NCBI GenBank assembly: GCA_025353045.1 | Contig: JANXRK010000032.1 | Span: 1-18,005 of the forward strand | Direction of reading: 5' to 3' | Length of the DNA: 18,005 nucleotides | DNA from: Candidatus Tayloriibacteriota bacterium | GTDB taxonomy: Bacteria; Patescibacteriota; Minisyncoccia; Phycocordibacterales; PALSA-1337 | Shown: piece after piece, positions 7,103 to 13,067 of the stretch | Layout: every line of letters starts with the position of its first letter | Numbering within the stretch: position 1 is the stretch's first letter | The notes under the pieces: generated by a model | What the model saw: the letters and a program-made list of their open reading frames with translations, nothing else | Told to the model about the DNA's origin: nothing | Databases searched by the model: none | Translations under genes and position numbers: made by a program

Positions 7103-7145
7103 CCTCCTTTCTATCCCTAGTATATCATTTATTTGATGTTATAAT
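7103..7145. promoter_or_regulatory. Divergent promoters and a Shine-Dalgarno
   Basis: On the minus strand are TATACT (7124..7119) with a TG in the extended position and AGGAGG at 7108..7103, giving the orphan gene a normal short leader. On the plus strand is a perfect TATAAT at 7140-7145; its expected +1 near 7152 leaves about 10 nt before the ATG at 7162. Confidence 0.55.
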
Positions 7146-7161
7146 AGATGTACACATTTAC

Positions 7162-7422
7162 ATGCTTGCACTAAACATAAATCTCGTCCTTCTTGGTCTT
7201 GTATTAATTATTGTACTGTCATACTGGATATTTGTTTTTATTATCTTCTATCACCTCGTCCGATTCGGTGTTGGTACATTACCTAAGACACTATCTGCTT
7301 TTTTTGTGCTCGGTTCACTTGTTCTTTTTTCTACATGCGTCTTTCTTTTTTCAACTATAAACTTTGGCGCTTTAACTCAACAAACGCTTCAATCAATTAA
7401 CGGCACATTACAAAAACAATGA
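7162..7422 (+). CDS. Small two-helix membrane protein, unknown function
   Basis: 86 residues from ATG 7162, with two long hydrophobic segments (about 7-30 and 40-66) and a short polar C-terminus. I rejected the in-frame upstream ATGs (from 7015 on) because they overlap the divergent gene and precede the TATAAT at 7140-7145. It overlaps the next gene by ATGA (7419-7422), so both are probably translated together and may work as a pair in the membrane. No family is recognised. Confidence 0.65.
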   Translation: MLALNINLVLLGLVLIIVLSYWIFVFIIFYHLVRFGVGTLPKTLSAFFVLGSLVLFSTCVFLFSTINFGALTQQTLQSINGTLQKQ

Positions 7423-7979
7423 AATCATTTTTTGCACTTTTCACAGAATCACCAAATTCGTTCCAAGGACAAGAGCCGGGAGAAAGAATCGTTCTTTTCT
7501 TGCGCCGCCACCCTTTTACTATTCTTATAAAAGTAATCGGAATTTCCTTAGGCTTTATTTTGCCTATCGTGGTTAGTATCGTCTTTATTAACTATATTAT
7601 TTTTTACGGTTTCTTTTATGTGTATCTATTTGTTGTAAGTGTCTTGGCGCTTATTGCTTGGATTATGATTGCATACACAGTGACAATGTATACCCTTGAT
7701 GTTTGGATTATTACTGATACTCGAATTCTTGATAGTACTCAGCATGGTTTTTTCAATCGAACAGTTTCAGAACTTCATATGTCTCGAATCCAAGACGTGT
7801 ACATCAAAACAGAGGGAACATTCCAAACTGTTATTGGTTTTGGAGATCTTTTTATCCAAACAGCTGGTACCGAAGAGAGATTTATGTTCTATCAAATTCC
7901 TCAACCTCTTCATGTTAAAGATGTTATTATGAGTATCGCTTTTCCCGAAGAGCACAAGCCAACGCCTCCAAATTCTTAG
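7419..7979 (+). CDS. Membrane protein with bacterial PH domain (YdbS-like)
   Basis: 186 residues. It starts with a soluble segment (PGERIVLFLRRHP), then two transmembrane helices (about 36-60 and 64-90), then a domain with YTLDVWIITDTRILD and LHMSRIQDVYIKTEG and the strand-rich end GDLFIQTAG. This matches the bacterial PH-like (bPH2, YdbS/YdbT) family, membrane proteins of poorly known role, some linked to envelope stress. The start follows the ATGA overlap with the upstream two-helix protein. Confidence is good for the family and low for a precise role. Confidence 0.8.
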   Translation: MKSFFALFTESPNSFQGQEPGERIVLFLRRHPFTILIKVIGISLGFILPIVVSIVFINYIIFYGFFYVYLFVVSVLALIAWIMIAYTVTMYTLDVWIITDTRILDSTQHGFFNRTVSELHMSRIQDVYIKTEGTFQTVIGFGDLFIQTAGTEERFMFYQIPQPLHVKDVIMSIAFPEEHKPTPPNS

Positions 7980-8006
7980 AAATTCTAAAGTTATCAACAT
8001 TTTTAT

Positions 8007-8035
8007 TTGCAGGTGAACGCTCGTTCACTTATACT
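8007..8035 (+). promoter_or_regulatory. SOS promoter with LexA operator
   Basis: TTGCAG (-35, 8007-8012), a 17-nt spacer and TATACT (-10, 8030-8035). The spacer holds the 16-nt palindrome GTGAACGCTCGTTCAC (8013-8028), whose core GAAC-N4-GTTC matches the Gram-positive-type SOS box (CGAAC-N4-GTTCG in Bacillus). The operator lies between the -35 and -10, so a bound repressor would block RNA polymerase. lexA lies one gene downstream, so autoregulation is the natural reading. Confidence 0.82.
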
Positions 8036-8068
8036 ATATTCATATCAGAAATATTAATTTTTATAGAT

Positions 8069-8278
8069 ATGAGTAAATTACAAACTGCACATTATTTAAG
8101 AAAGGAGATCAAGAAGTTAAACAAGGATATTGACCTGAAGATTATAAAAGGCTTGCCTTACAAAGCAGAAGCTCGCCGACATAAGTTTCTTGTATCACAG
8201 TTCTATGGTTTCTATGAGACCACAAAGACAAATTGGTTCAAGAAGACACTTCATGTGTTTGCAAGTTTTGTTCTATAA
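8069..8278 (+). CDS. Small basic protein in the SOS unit, unknown function
   Basis: 69 residues, strongly basic, with a predicted helical N-terminus (LRKEIKKLNKDIDLKIIKG), a KAEARRHKF stretch and a hydrophobic end (TLHVFASFVL) that might touch the membrane. There is no family I can name. It is the first gene behind the LexA-box promoter, with a leader of about 27 nt, and its stop codon lies inside the -10 box of the lexA internal promoter. It should be induced by DNA damage if the operator works. A damage-response effector such as a division inhibitor is possible but unsupported beyond position. Confidence 0.65.
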   Translation: MSKLQTAHYLRKEIKKLNKDIDLKIIKGLPYKAEARRHKFLVSQFYGFYETTKTNWFKKTLHVFASFVL

Positions 8279-8279
8279 T
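8274..8279 (+). promoter_or_regulatory. Internal promoter of lexA
   Basis: A perfect TATAAT, including the stop codon of the 69-aa gene, 6 nt before the lexA ATG at 8286. This again places +1 on the start codon. It has no LexA box, so it would give a basal, repressor-independent supply of leaderless lexA mRNA. No convincing -35 is seen. Confidence 0.55.
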
Positions 8280-8285
8280 TAATAT

Positions 8286-8852
8286 ATGATGGAAGATTAT
8301 AAAAATAAAATATTTTCATTCTACGAACGACAGAGGCGCATGCCAAGCTATGCTGAAATCATGACTCTTCTTGGTTTCAAGTCTAAAAATTCAGTTTACA
8401 AGCTTATTAATAAACTTATAGATGCAGGAATTATGAACAAGGATGAATCGGGGAAACTTATCCCTAATAATCTTTTCCAAGAAGTGAGACTTCTGGGTCT
8501 AGTAGAAGCCGGTATGCCATCAATTGCTGATGAGTCTACGCTTGATACCATGAATCTTGATAATTATCTTATCAAAGACCGTTCTGCAACCTATCTTCTC
8601 GAAGTTAAGGGTGATTCTATGATTGAGGAGGGTATTAAGGAGGGTGATCTTGTAGTAGTCGAAAGAAAAGAAAATCCAAAAGATGGAGACATTGTGATCG
8701 CTGAAGTTGATGGCGGTTGGACTATGAAATATTTTCGAAAAAAGGGAAGTGTAGTTTTTCTCCAACCAGCAAATAAGAACTATAAAGCTATTTATCCTAA
8801 ACAAGAGATGAAAATCTCTGCTGTAGTGAAAGGTGTGATTAGAAAGTACTAG
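8286..8852 (+). CDS. lexA: LexA-type SOS repressor
   Basis: LexA represses damage genes and cuts itself when RecA filaments form. This 188-residue protein has an N-terminal winged helix (about 5-60; recognition part LLGFKSKNSVYKLINKL), an Ala75-Gly76 cleavage site in VEAGMP, the nucleophile Ser111 in GDSM and the general-base Lys148 in TMKYF, all in the usual S24 peptidase order. Two ATGs follow each other (8286 and 8289); the first fits the -10 spacing. The N-terminal domain is diverged from E. coli LexA, but the operator upstream of the unit is of the Gram-positive kind. A related phage or HipB-type repressor is less likely because the winged-helix layout is LexA-like. Confidence 0.9.
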   Translation: MMEDYKNKIFSFYERQRRMPSYAEIMTLLGFKSKNSVYKLINKLIDAGIMNKDESGKLIPNNLFQEVRLLGLVEAGMPSIADESTLDTMNLDNYLIKDRSATYLLEVKGDSMIEEGIKEGDLVVVERKENPKDGDIVIAEVDGGWTMKYFRKKGSVVFLQPANKNYKAIYPKQEMKISAVVKGVIRKY

Positions 8853-8864
8853 GACCGACCTTGT

Positions 8865-8903
8865 GACTTTAAACTTGTAAGTTTAGTCTTATTCAGCTAG
8901 AAT
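8865..8903 (+). promoter_or_regulatory. Palindrome and promoter before ppa
   Basis: GACT-tt-AAACTT (8865-8876) pairs with AAGTTTAGTC (8879-8888), then TTATTC; this could weakly terminate lexA. Overlapping it is TTGTAA (8875-8880), 17 nt, TAGAAT (8898-8903), a plausible promoter with +1 about 2-3 nt before the ppa ATG at 8913. The overlap would let a protein or RNA fold at the palindrome affect ppa. Confidence 0.45.
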
Positions 8904-8912
8904 GTGGCCTAT

Positions 8913-9455
8913 ATGAATAATCATTTTCACACAATTCCTCAGGATAAAGCTCCAGAAGTTTTGAATCTTATCGTCGAAATTAGTAAGGGGGATTCAAATA
9001 AGTATGAATACAACAAGAATTATGGAATTCTCGAACTTGATCGAGTACTTTTTGGTCCTATGTATTATCCTATAAACTATTGTGACGTCCCCTCAACGTG
9101 GAATGATGGTGATAATGACCCTCTTGATGCAGTCGTCTTCAATTCTCATGAAATCATGCCGGGAACTCTCGTTAAAGGAAGAGTGATCGGTGTCATGGAA
9201 ATGATTGATAATGGTGAGGAGGATTATAAGATCATTTGTGTTAATAAAAAGGATCCTCGATATGAGCACATAGATCATGTTGATCAACTCGCTCCGTACG
9301 AAAAAAAGGATATCGTTACTTTCTTTGAAACATACAAGATTCCACAAACAGGTAAAGACACCGTCAAAGTTGGGAAATTCCTCGGTCCTCAAGAAGCCTA
9401 CGATCATATAAAGAAGGCAATAGCAGCTTACGAAAAGAAATTCAAGAATAAGTAG
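8913..9455 (+). CDS. ppa: Family I inorganic pyrophosphatase
   Basis: Hydrolyses pyrophosphate to two phosphates and so pulls biosynthetic reactions forward in the cytoplasm. The 180-residue length is normal. Motifs: KYEYNKNYGILELDRVL at the N-terminus, YYPINYC, then the metal-binding signature DGDNDPLDAVV with its three Asp, and later KKDPRYEHIDHVDQL. I use ATG 8913 rather than the in-frame GTG at 8904, which directly abuts the -10 box. zwf starts 5-14 nt after the stop, so both are likely in one transcript. Confidence 0.93.
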   Translation: MNNHFHTIPQDKAPEVLNLIVEISKGDSNKYEYNKNYGILELDRVLFGPMYYPINYCDVPSTWNDGDNDPLDAVVFNSHEIMPGTLVKGRVIGVMEMIDNGEEDYKIICVNKKDPRYEHIDHVDQLAPYEKKDIVTFFETYKIPQTGKDTVKVGKFLGPQEAYDHIKKAIAAYEKKFKNK

Positions 9456-9460
9456 GCTGT

Positions 9461-10855
9461 TTGTATACGGTGATACCTACAATTTTTATCATACTTGGAA
9501 TAACAGGCGATTTGGCAGGAAGAAAACTCTTACCTTCGCTTTTGAGTTTATATGTAAAAAAAGAATTACCACAAAAATTCGCCATAGTCGGTTTTTCTCG
9601 TAGGCCATTTACTAGAGAAGAGTTTAGAAACTATATTCGTAGTCATATGCACATTAAACCTGGGACTTTCAAAGAAGAGGATACCAAACACTTTATTGAC
9701 CATATGTACTATGAGCAGGGAAATTTTGATAGCGGAGAATCATATGCCCAACTCGCTCAAAGATTGCAGAATCTCGACGATACATTTGGTCAATGTTCAA
9801 ATAAGCTTTTTCATCTATCAACTCCACCATCACTCTATGAATCGATTTTTACTCATTTACACAACTCAGGACTAACAATTCCTTGTGGTAACGATGAAGG
9901 TTGGACGAGAATCCTTGTTGAAAAGCCTTTTGGAAATGATATCGATACTGCTCGAAAGTTGGACAAGAAGCTTGGAGAGCTCTTCAAAGAGGATCAAATA
10001 TTTAGAATCGATCACTACCTAGCAAAAGAAGCTCTGCAGAATATTTTGACCTTCCGTTTTGCCAATTCTCTTTTTGAACCTTTGTGGAATAAAAACTATA
10101 TCGATAAGGTGCATATTAAGCTCAATGAAAAGATTGGCGTTGGCAGTCGAGGGAATTTCTATGATGCAATTGGGGCACTTAAAGATGTCGGTCAAAACCA
10201 TATGTTACAAATGCTTGCACTTGTAGCTATGGAGCCACCATCATCAATGAATTCTGAATCTATTCGCAAAGAAAGAGCAGAGGTTTTAGCCCATCTCCAG
10301 ACCATATCTCCTAAAAATATTTCTTCAAAAATTGTGCGAGGACAATATGAGGGATATCGTCATGAACAGGGTGTGAGGGAGCATACACAAACAGAGACGT
10401 ACTTTAGAATCGAATCACACATAAATACACCTCGTTGGAAAAATGTTCCATTCTATCTAGAAAGCGGAAAGGAAATGTCAGAACAGAAAACGGAAATAAA
10501 TATATATTTTAAGAGTGATAAGAAAGATAAGACGTACGAGGACAGGCAGAATGTTTTAACTTTTAGAATTCAGCCCGATGAACTTATTAAAATCGGCTTT
10601 TGGGTAAAGACTCCTGGATTTGGCATGGAAGTTGAACCAAAGGTTTTGAAATTCAAATATAGTGACAATCCTTCTCATGCCATTTTGCCAGATGCTTATG
10701 AAAGAGTCCTTTATGATGCCATCATCGGTGACCAAACACTATTCACCAGCACCGAAGAAGTTCTTTGTGCTTGGAAATACATTACATCAATAATCTCTCA
10801 ATGGAGTTCTGTACCTTTAACCATTTATAAAAATGGAGCGAAAGATGTGATATAG
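9461..10855 (+). CDS. zwf: Glucose-6-phosphate 1-dehydrogenase
   Basis: Oxidises glucose-6-phosphate to 6-phosphogluconolactone with NADP+, the entry to the oxidative pentose phosphate path. The N-terminus has the nucleotide-binding LGITGDLAGRK (12-22); EKPFG follows, the active-site signature RIDHYLAKE lies at 182-190, and the later QNHMLQ contains the likely catalytic His. Length 464, slightly short of the usual 480-500. The start is uncertain: TTG 9461 or GTG 9470 (both in frame); no ATG is near, and only a weak AGTAGG precedes. 6-phosphogluconolactonase and 6-phosphogluconate dehydrogenase are not in this window. Confidence 0.93.
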   Translation: MYTVIPTIFIILGITGDLAGRKLLPSLLSLYVKKELPQKFAIVGFSRRPFTREEFRNYIRSHMHIKPGTFKEEDTKHFIDHMYYEQGNFDSGESYAQLAQRLQNLDDTFGQCSNKLFHLSTPPSLYESIFTHLHNSGLTIPCGNDEGWTRILVEKPFGNDIDTARKLDKKLGELFKEDQIFRIDHYLAKEALQNILTFRFANSLFEPLWNKNYIDKVHIKLNEKIGVGSRGNFYDAIGALKDVGQNHMLQMLALVAMEPPSSMNSESIRKERAEVLAHLQTISPKNISSKIVRGQYEGYRHEQGVREHTQTETYFRIESHINTPRWKNVPFYLESGKEMSEQKTEINIYFKSDKKDKTYEDRQNVLTFRIQPDELIKIGFWVKTPGFGMEVEPKVLKFKYSDNPSHAILPDAYERVLYDAIIGDQTLFTSTEEVLCAWKYITSIISQWSSVPLTIYKNGAKDVI

Positions 10856-10877
10856 TTATCAAAATTAATTTAAATAT

Positions 10878-11105
10878 ATGTTCCAAAATTTCTTAATGAA
10901 GCAAATGTTAAAGCGACAAATGAAAGATGTTCCGGCTGAGCAGCAAGAGCAGATTTTTTCAATGATTGAAAAGAATCCAGATTTCTTTATGAAAATTGCG
11001 ACTGAGGCTCAAGAAAAAATAAAAGGAGGAATGTCACAGCAAGATGCAATGATGATGGTCATGAAGTCACATCAAGACGAATTAAAGCAAGTGATGGGGA
11101 AGTAG
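10878..11105 (+). CDS. Small Met/Gln-rich helical protein, unknown function
   Basis: 75 residues, predicted almost wholly helical, with 12 Met and many Gln and Lys (MLKRQMKDVPAEQQEQIF at the front, QQDAMMMVMKSHQDELKQVM near the end). There is no signal peptide or membrane segment. It begins 22 nt after zwf in an AT-rich spacer without a clear Shine-Dalgarno, so it may be co-transcribed. I do not recognise a named family. The hairpin array after its stop fits a transcript end. Confidence 0.6.
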   Translation: MFQNFLMKQMLKRQMKDVPAEQQEQIFSMIEKNPDFFMKIATEAQEKIKGGMSQQDAMMMVMKSHQDELKQVMGK

Positions 11106-11120
11106 TTGAAATAAAAGGGA

Positions 11121-11195
11121 AACCGCCGTATTCACCGGCGGTTGTGTTTGAAAGTATCGACCTTTGTCGCGGTTTCTTCACCGGGTGAACAAACC
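11121..11195. terminator. Three consecutive hairpins between convergent genes
   Basis: First AACCGCCG (11121-11128)/CGGCGGTT (11136-11143), with T-rich tails on both sides (TTGTGTTTG on plus; TTTCCCTTTTATTT on minus). Then CGAC/GTCG (11158-11169, 4-nt loop). Then a near-perfect 25-nt palindrome (11171-11195): GGTTTcTTCACC, one central G, GGTGAAcAAACC, broken only by one C-C pair. The first is a bidirectional terminator; the palindrome lies 4 nt past the stop of the minus-strand gene. Confidence 0.65.
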
Positions 11196-11199
11196 ACCA

Positions 11200-11595
11200 T
11201 TAGAGTTGCTCAACCTTTTGCAAGGCATTGAGGCCTCTTCCAGGGGAGACAGCCTGAGCTCTCTTCATACTGTCGATCTTGATATTCAGAACGGGAGCCT
11301 TCTTCAACTTCCACTCTGCGAAGGAACAGATTTTCGTCACTTGTCCCGGCCGTCCATAGCTGGTAATACGATCACCAACATGGAGATTGAGGTCCTCGAC
11401 TCGCTGACGCGCCGTGTGATATCCGAGCGTCTCTCGGATCAGCACCAAGACATTTCCAGTGGCATCGGCCTCGTCAATACCTAGGATTACCAAAAACTCA
11501 GAGAAACGCGGCTTGATCTCTCTTACCGAGACTTTTCTGCCGAACATGATCGTCTGCATCATTCGCAGGTCGGTCAGACTGATTTTTGAATGCAT
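11200..11595 (-). CDS. GC-rich orphan protein, unknown function
   Basis: 131 residues from ATG 11595 (MHSKISLTDLR). The frame is open further upstream to 11655, but the promoter TTGACA-N17-TAGTCT (11634..11606) lies inside that extension and its expected +1 falls 4-5 nt before 11595, so the longer version with a fake signal-like start is unlikely. The middle looks beta-rich (VGDRITSYGRPGQVTKICSF), perhaps a small barrel, followed by a basic tail (KRAQAVSPGRGLNALQKVEQL region). No family is recognised. G+C is about half, against roughly a third in neighbouring ychF. Hairpins follow the stop. Confidence 0.55.
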   Translation of the reverse strand: MHSKISLTDLRMMQTIMFGRKVSVREIKPRFSEFLVILGIDEADATGNVLVLIRETLGYHTARQRVEDLNLHVGDRITSYGRPGQVTKICSFAEWKLKKAPVLNIKIDSMKRAQAVSPGRGLNALQKVEQL

Positions 11596-11605
11596 ACTAA
11601 AAAAT

Positions 11606-11634
11606 AGACTAACATAAAATAATAGACATGTCAA
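11606..11634 (-). promoter_or_regulatory. Consensus promoter of the minus-strand orphan gene
   Basis: TTGACA (11634..11629), a 17-nt spacer, TAGTCT (11611..11606). The ATG is 10 nt beyond the -10, so the leader is at most about 5 nt. The -35 is a perfect match, one of only two I found in this window. Confidence 0.6.
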
Positions 11635-11660
11635 TTTTGATAGCCATTCTTTCATTTTTG

Positions 11661-11669
11661 TGTTAAATT
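11661..11669 (+). promoter_or_regulatory. Extended -10 of ychF
   Basis: TG, one nt, then TAAATT (11664-11669), 7 nt before the ychF ATG at 11677. No Shine-Dalgarno lies in between. It is back to back with the promoter of the divergent orphan gene. Confidence 0.4.
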
Positions 11670-11676
11670 TCTCTGC

Positions 11677-12774
11677 ATGTCTTTATCCATCGGCATCGTC
11701 GGCCTACCAAACGTTGGCAAATCAACACTCTTTAACGCTTTGACCAAAAAAAGTGTTCTGGTTGCAAATTATCCTTTCGCAACTATTGATCCTTCAGTTG
11801 GTGTTGTAGCTGTGCCTGATGATAGACTTTGGAAACTCTCTGATTTTTCTAAGACTCAAAAAACTGTTCCCGCGGTCGTAGAATTCGTAGATATTGCAGG
11901 TCTCGTAAAAGGAGCATCAGATGGGGAAGGCCTAGGAAACCAATTTCTAACTAATATTCGAGAAACAGATGCCATCGCAGAAGTTGTTCGTATTTTTGAA
12001 GATGACAACATCATTCACGTTGATGGAAAAATAAATCCATTGAAGGATATTGAGGTTATCAATCTTGAACTCATTTTGGCAGATCTTCAAACCGTCACAA
12101 AAAGACTTTCAAATCTCGGACGAGAAATTAAAACAGGAAAGAAAGAAGCCATTCTTGAGCATGGCCTTTTGGAAAAGATAAAAGTAGCGCTTGATGCTGG
12201 GAGGCTGGCTTCAACAGTTGTTCCTGATGAATTTGAAGCTCCTTTTGTAAAATCAATGCATCTTTTGACCTCAAAACCTTTTATGTATGTTTTAAATAAA
12301 AAAGCAGGAGGAAAAAATCTTGATGAAATAAAAGATGAGCGATGGAATGCATTGATGAACTTTTTTAAAGAAGGTAATGCAGGATACGTTGTCGTTGATG
12401 CCGGTATTGAGCATGAGTTGAAAGATATCGAAGATAAAGATAAAAAAGAATTGCGAGAAGGTTTGGGTGCAAAAGACGATGGTATCAACGATTTGATAAA
12501 AAAGGGCTATGAACTTTTGAATTTAATAATGTATTTTACAACTGGAGAAAAAGAGACTCGAGCGTGGACGATTGGAAAAGGATGGTCGGCGCCAAAAGCA
12601 GGAACAGCGATCCATGGAGATTTTCAAGATAAATTTATCCGAGCGGAAGTTATCGAATGGGATAAACTTTTGGAAGCAGGATCATTTGGAAATGCGCGAG
12701 AAAAAGGACTTTTGCGAACAGAAGGCAAGGAATATATCGTGAAGGATGGGGACGTGATAGAGTTTAAGGTGTAG
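11677..12774 (+). CDS. ychF: Obg-family GTPase/ATPase YchF (OLA1)
   Basis: YchF is a universal ribosome-associated P-loop NTPase that prefers ATP and affects translation and stress response. Length 365 is normal. G1 GLPNVGKS (9-16), switch NYPFATIDPSVGVV, G3 VDIAGLVKGASDGEGLG, the NKKA region in place of a GTP-specific NKxD (as expected for YchF), a helical insertion of about 80-100 residues, and a C-terminal TGS domain ending EYIVKDGDVIEFKV. ATG 11677 fits the family start and the -10 spacing. Confidence 0.96.
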   Translation: MSLSIGIVGLPNVGKSTLFNALTKKSVLVANYPFATIDPSVGVVAVPDDRLWKLSDFSKTQKTVPAVVEFVDIAGLVKGASDGEGLGNQFLTNIRETDAIAEVVRIFEDDNIIHVDGKINPLKDIEVINLELILADLQTVTKRLSNLGREIKTGKKEAILEHGLLEKIKVALDAGRLASTVVPDEFEAPFVKSMHLLTSKPFMYVLNKKAGGKNLDEIKDERWNALMNFFKEGNAGYVVVDAGIEHELKDIEDKDKKELREGLGAKDDGINDLIKKGYELLNLIMYFTTGEKETRAWTIGKGWSAPKAGTAIHGDFQDKFIRAEVIEWDKLLEAGSFGNAREKGLLRTEGKEYIVKDGDVIEFKV

Positions 12775-12803
12775 TTTGCTTCTATTTACTTTTATACTGA
12801 TCT

Positions 12804-12986
12804 ATGGCATTATATTGTCATATGCATCGAAGCTCTTCAATAAGACGGAGGCGATCGTTTCAGGATTATCCCCTCCAGGTGAGACCGAAATACGAGAAGA
12901 TGGGCACCTATATCGGCAATTTCTTGTGGATTGGTCTCTTGGTCACGTGGGCCAACGTTTGTCTCTACCTGGCCCACCATCACTGA
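12804..12986 (+). CDS. Tiny GC-rich ORF with a membrane segment, unknown function
   Basis: 60 residues if it begins at ATG 12804 (5 nt after TATACT 12793-12798), or 54 from ATG 12822 (5 nt after TATATT 12811-12816). The front is Arg-rich (SSSIRRRRS); the last 28 residues, starting at an internal ATG, form one hydrophobic helix (IGNFLWIGLLVTW...) ending in LAHHH. It lies in a GC-rich stretch between ychF and leuS, and a strong terminator follows. An overlapping frame (12776-13090) runs through the terminator and is less likely. The whole stretch could instead be a non-coding RNA. Confidence 0.4.
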   Translation: MALYCHMHRSSSIRRRRSFQDYPLQVRPKYEKMGTYIGNFLWIGLLVTWANVCLYLAHHH

Positions 12987-13010
12987 GTTCGCAGCGACTC
13001 AGATTTCGCG

Positions 13011-13046
13011 AAAGGTTCCGGTCGTACTTCACGACCGGGCCTTTTT
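13011..13046 (+). terminator. Strong intrinsic terminator before leuS
   Basis: CCGGTCGT (13018-13025) pairs with ACGACCGG (13031-13038) around an ACTTC loop; AAAGG/CCTTT extends the stem, and CTTTTT follows. A second small hairpin, CTGAGT/ACTCAG (12983-13002), overlaps the stop codon of the small ORF just upstream. Confidence 0.88.
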
Positions 13047-13067
13047 GTTATATGATGATTCTTACAT

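Noticed and set aside
11164..11484. 106-aa forward ORF
   Set aside because: It is antisense to the minus-strand orphan gene, begins inside the hairpins, and has no promoter, while the minus gene has TTGACA-N17-TAGTCT and a terminator.
12087..12488. 133-aa minus-strand ORF, Ser/Phe-rich
   Set aside because: Antisense to ychF, where all YchF motifs are intact.
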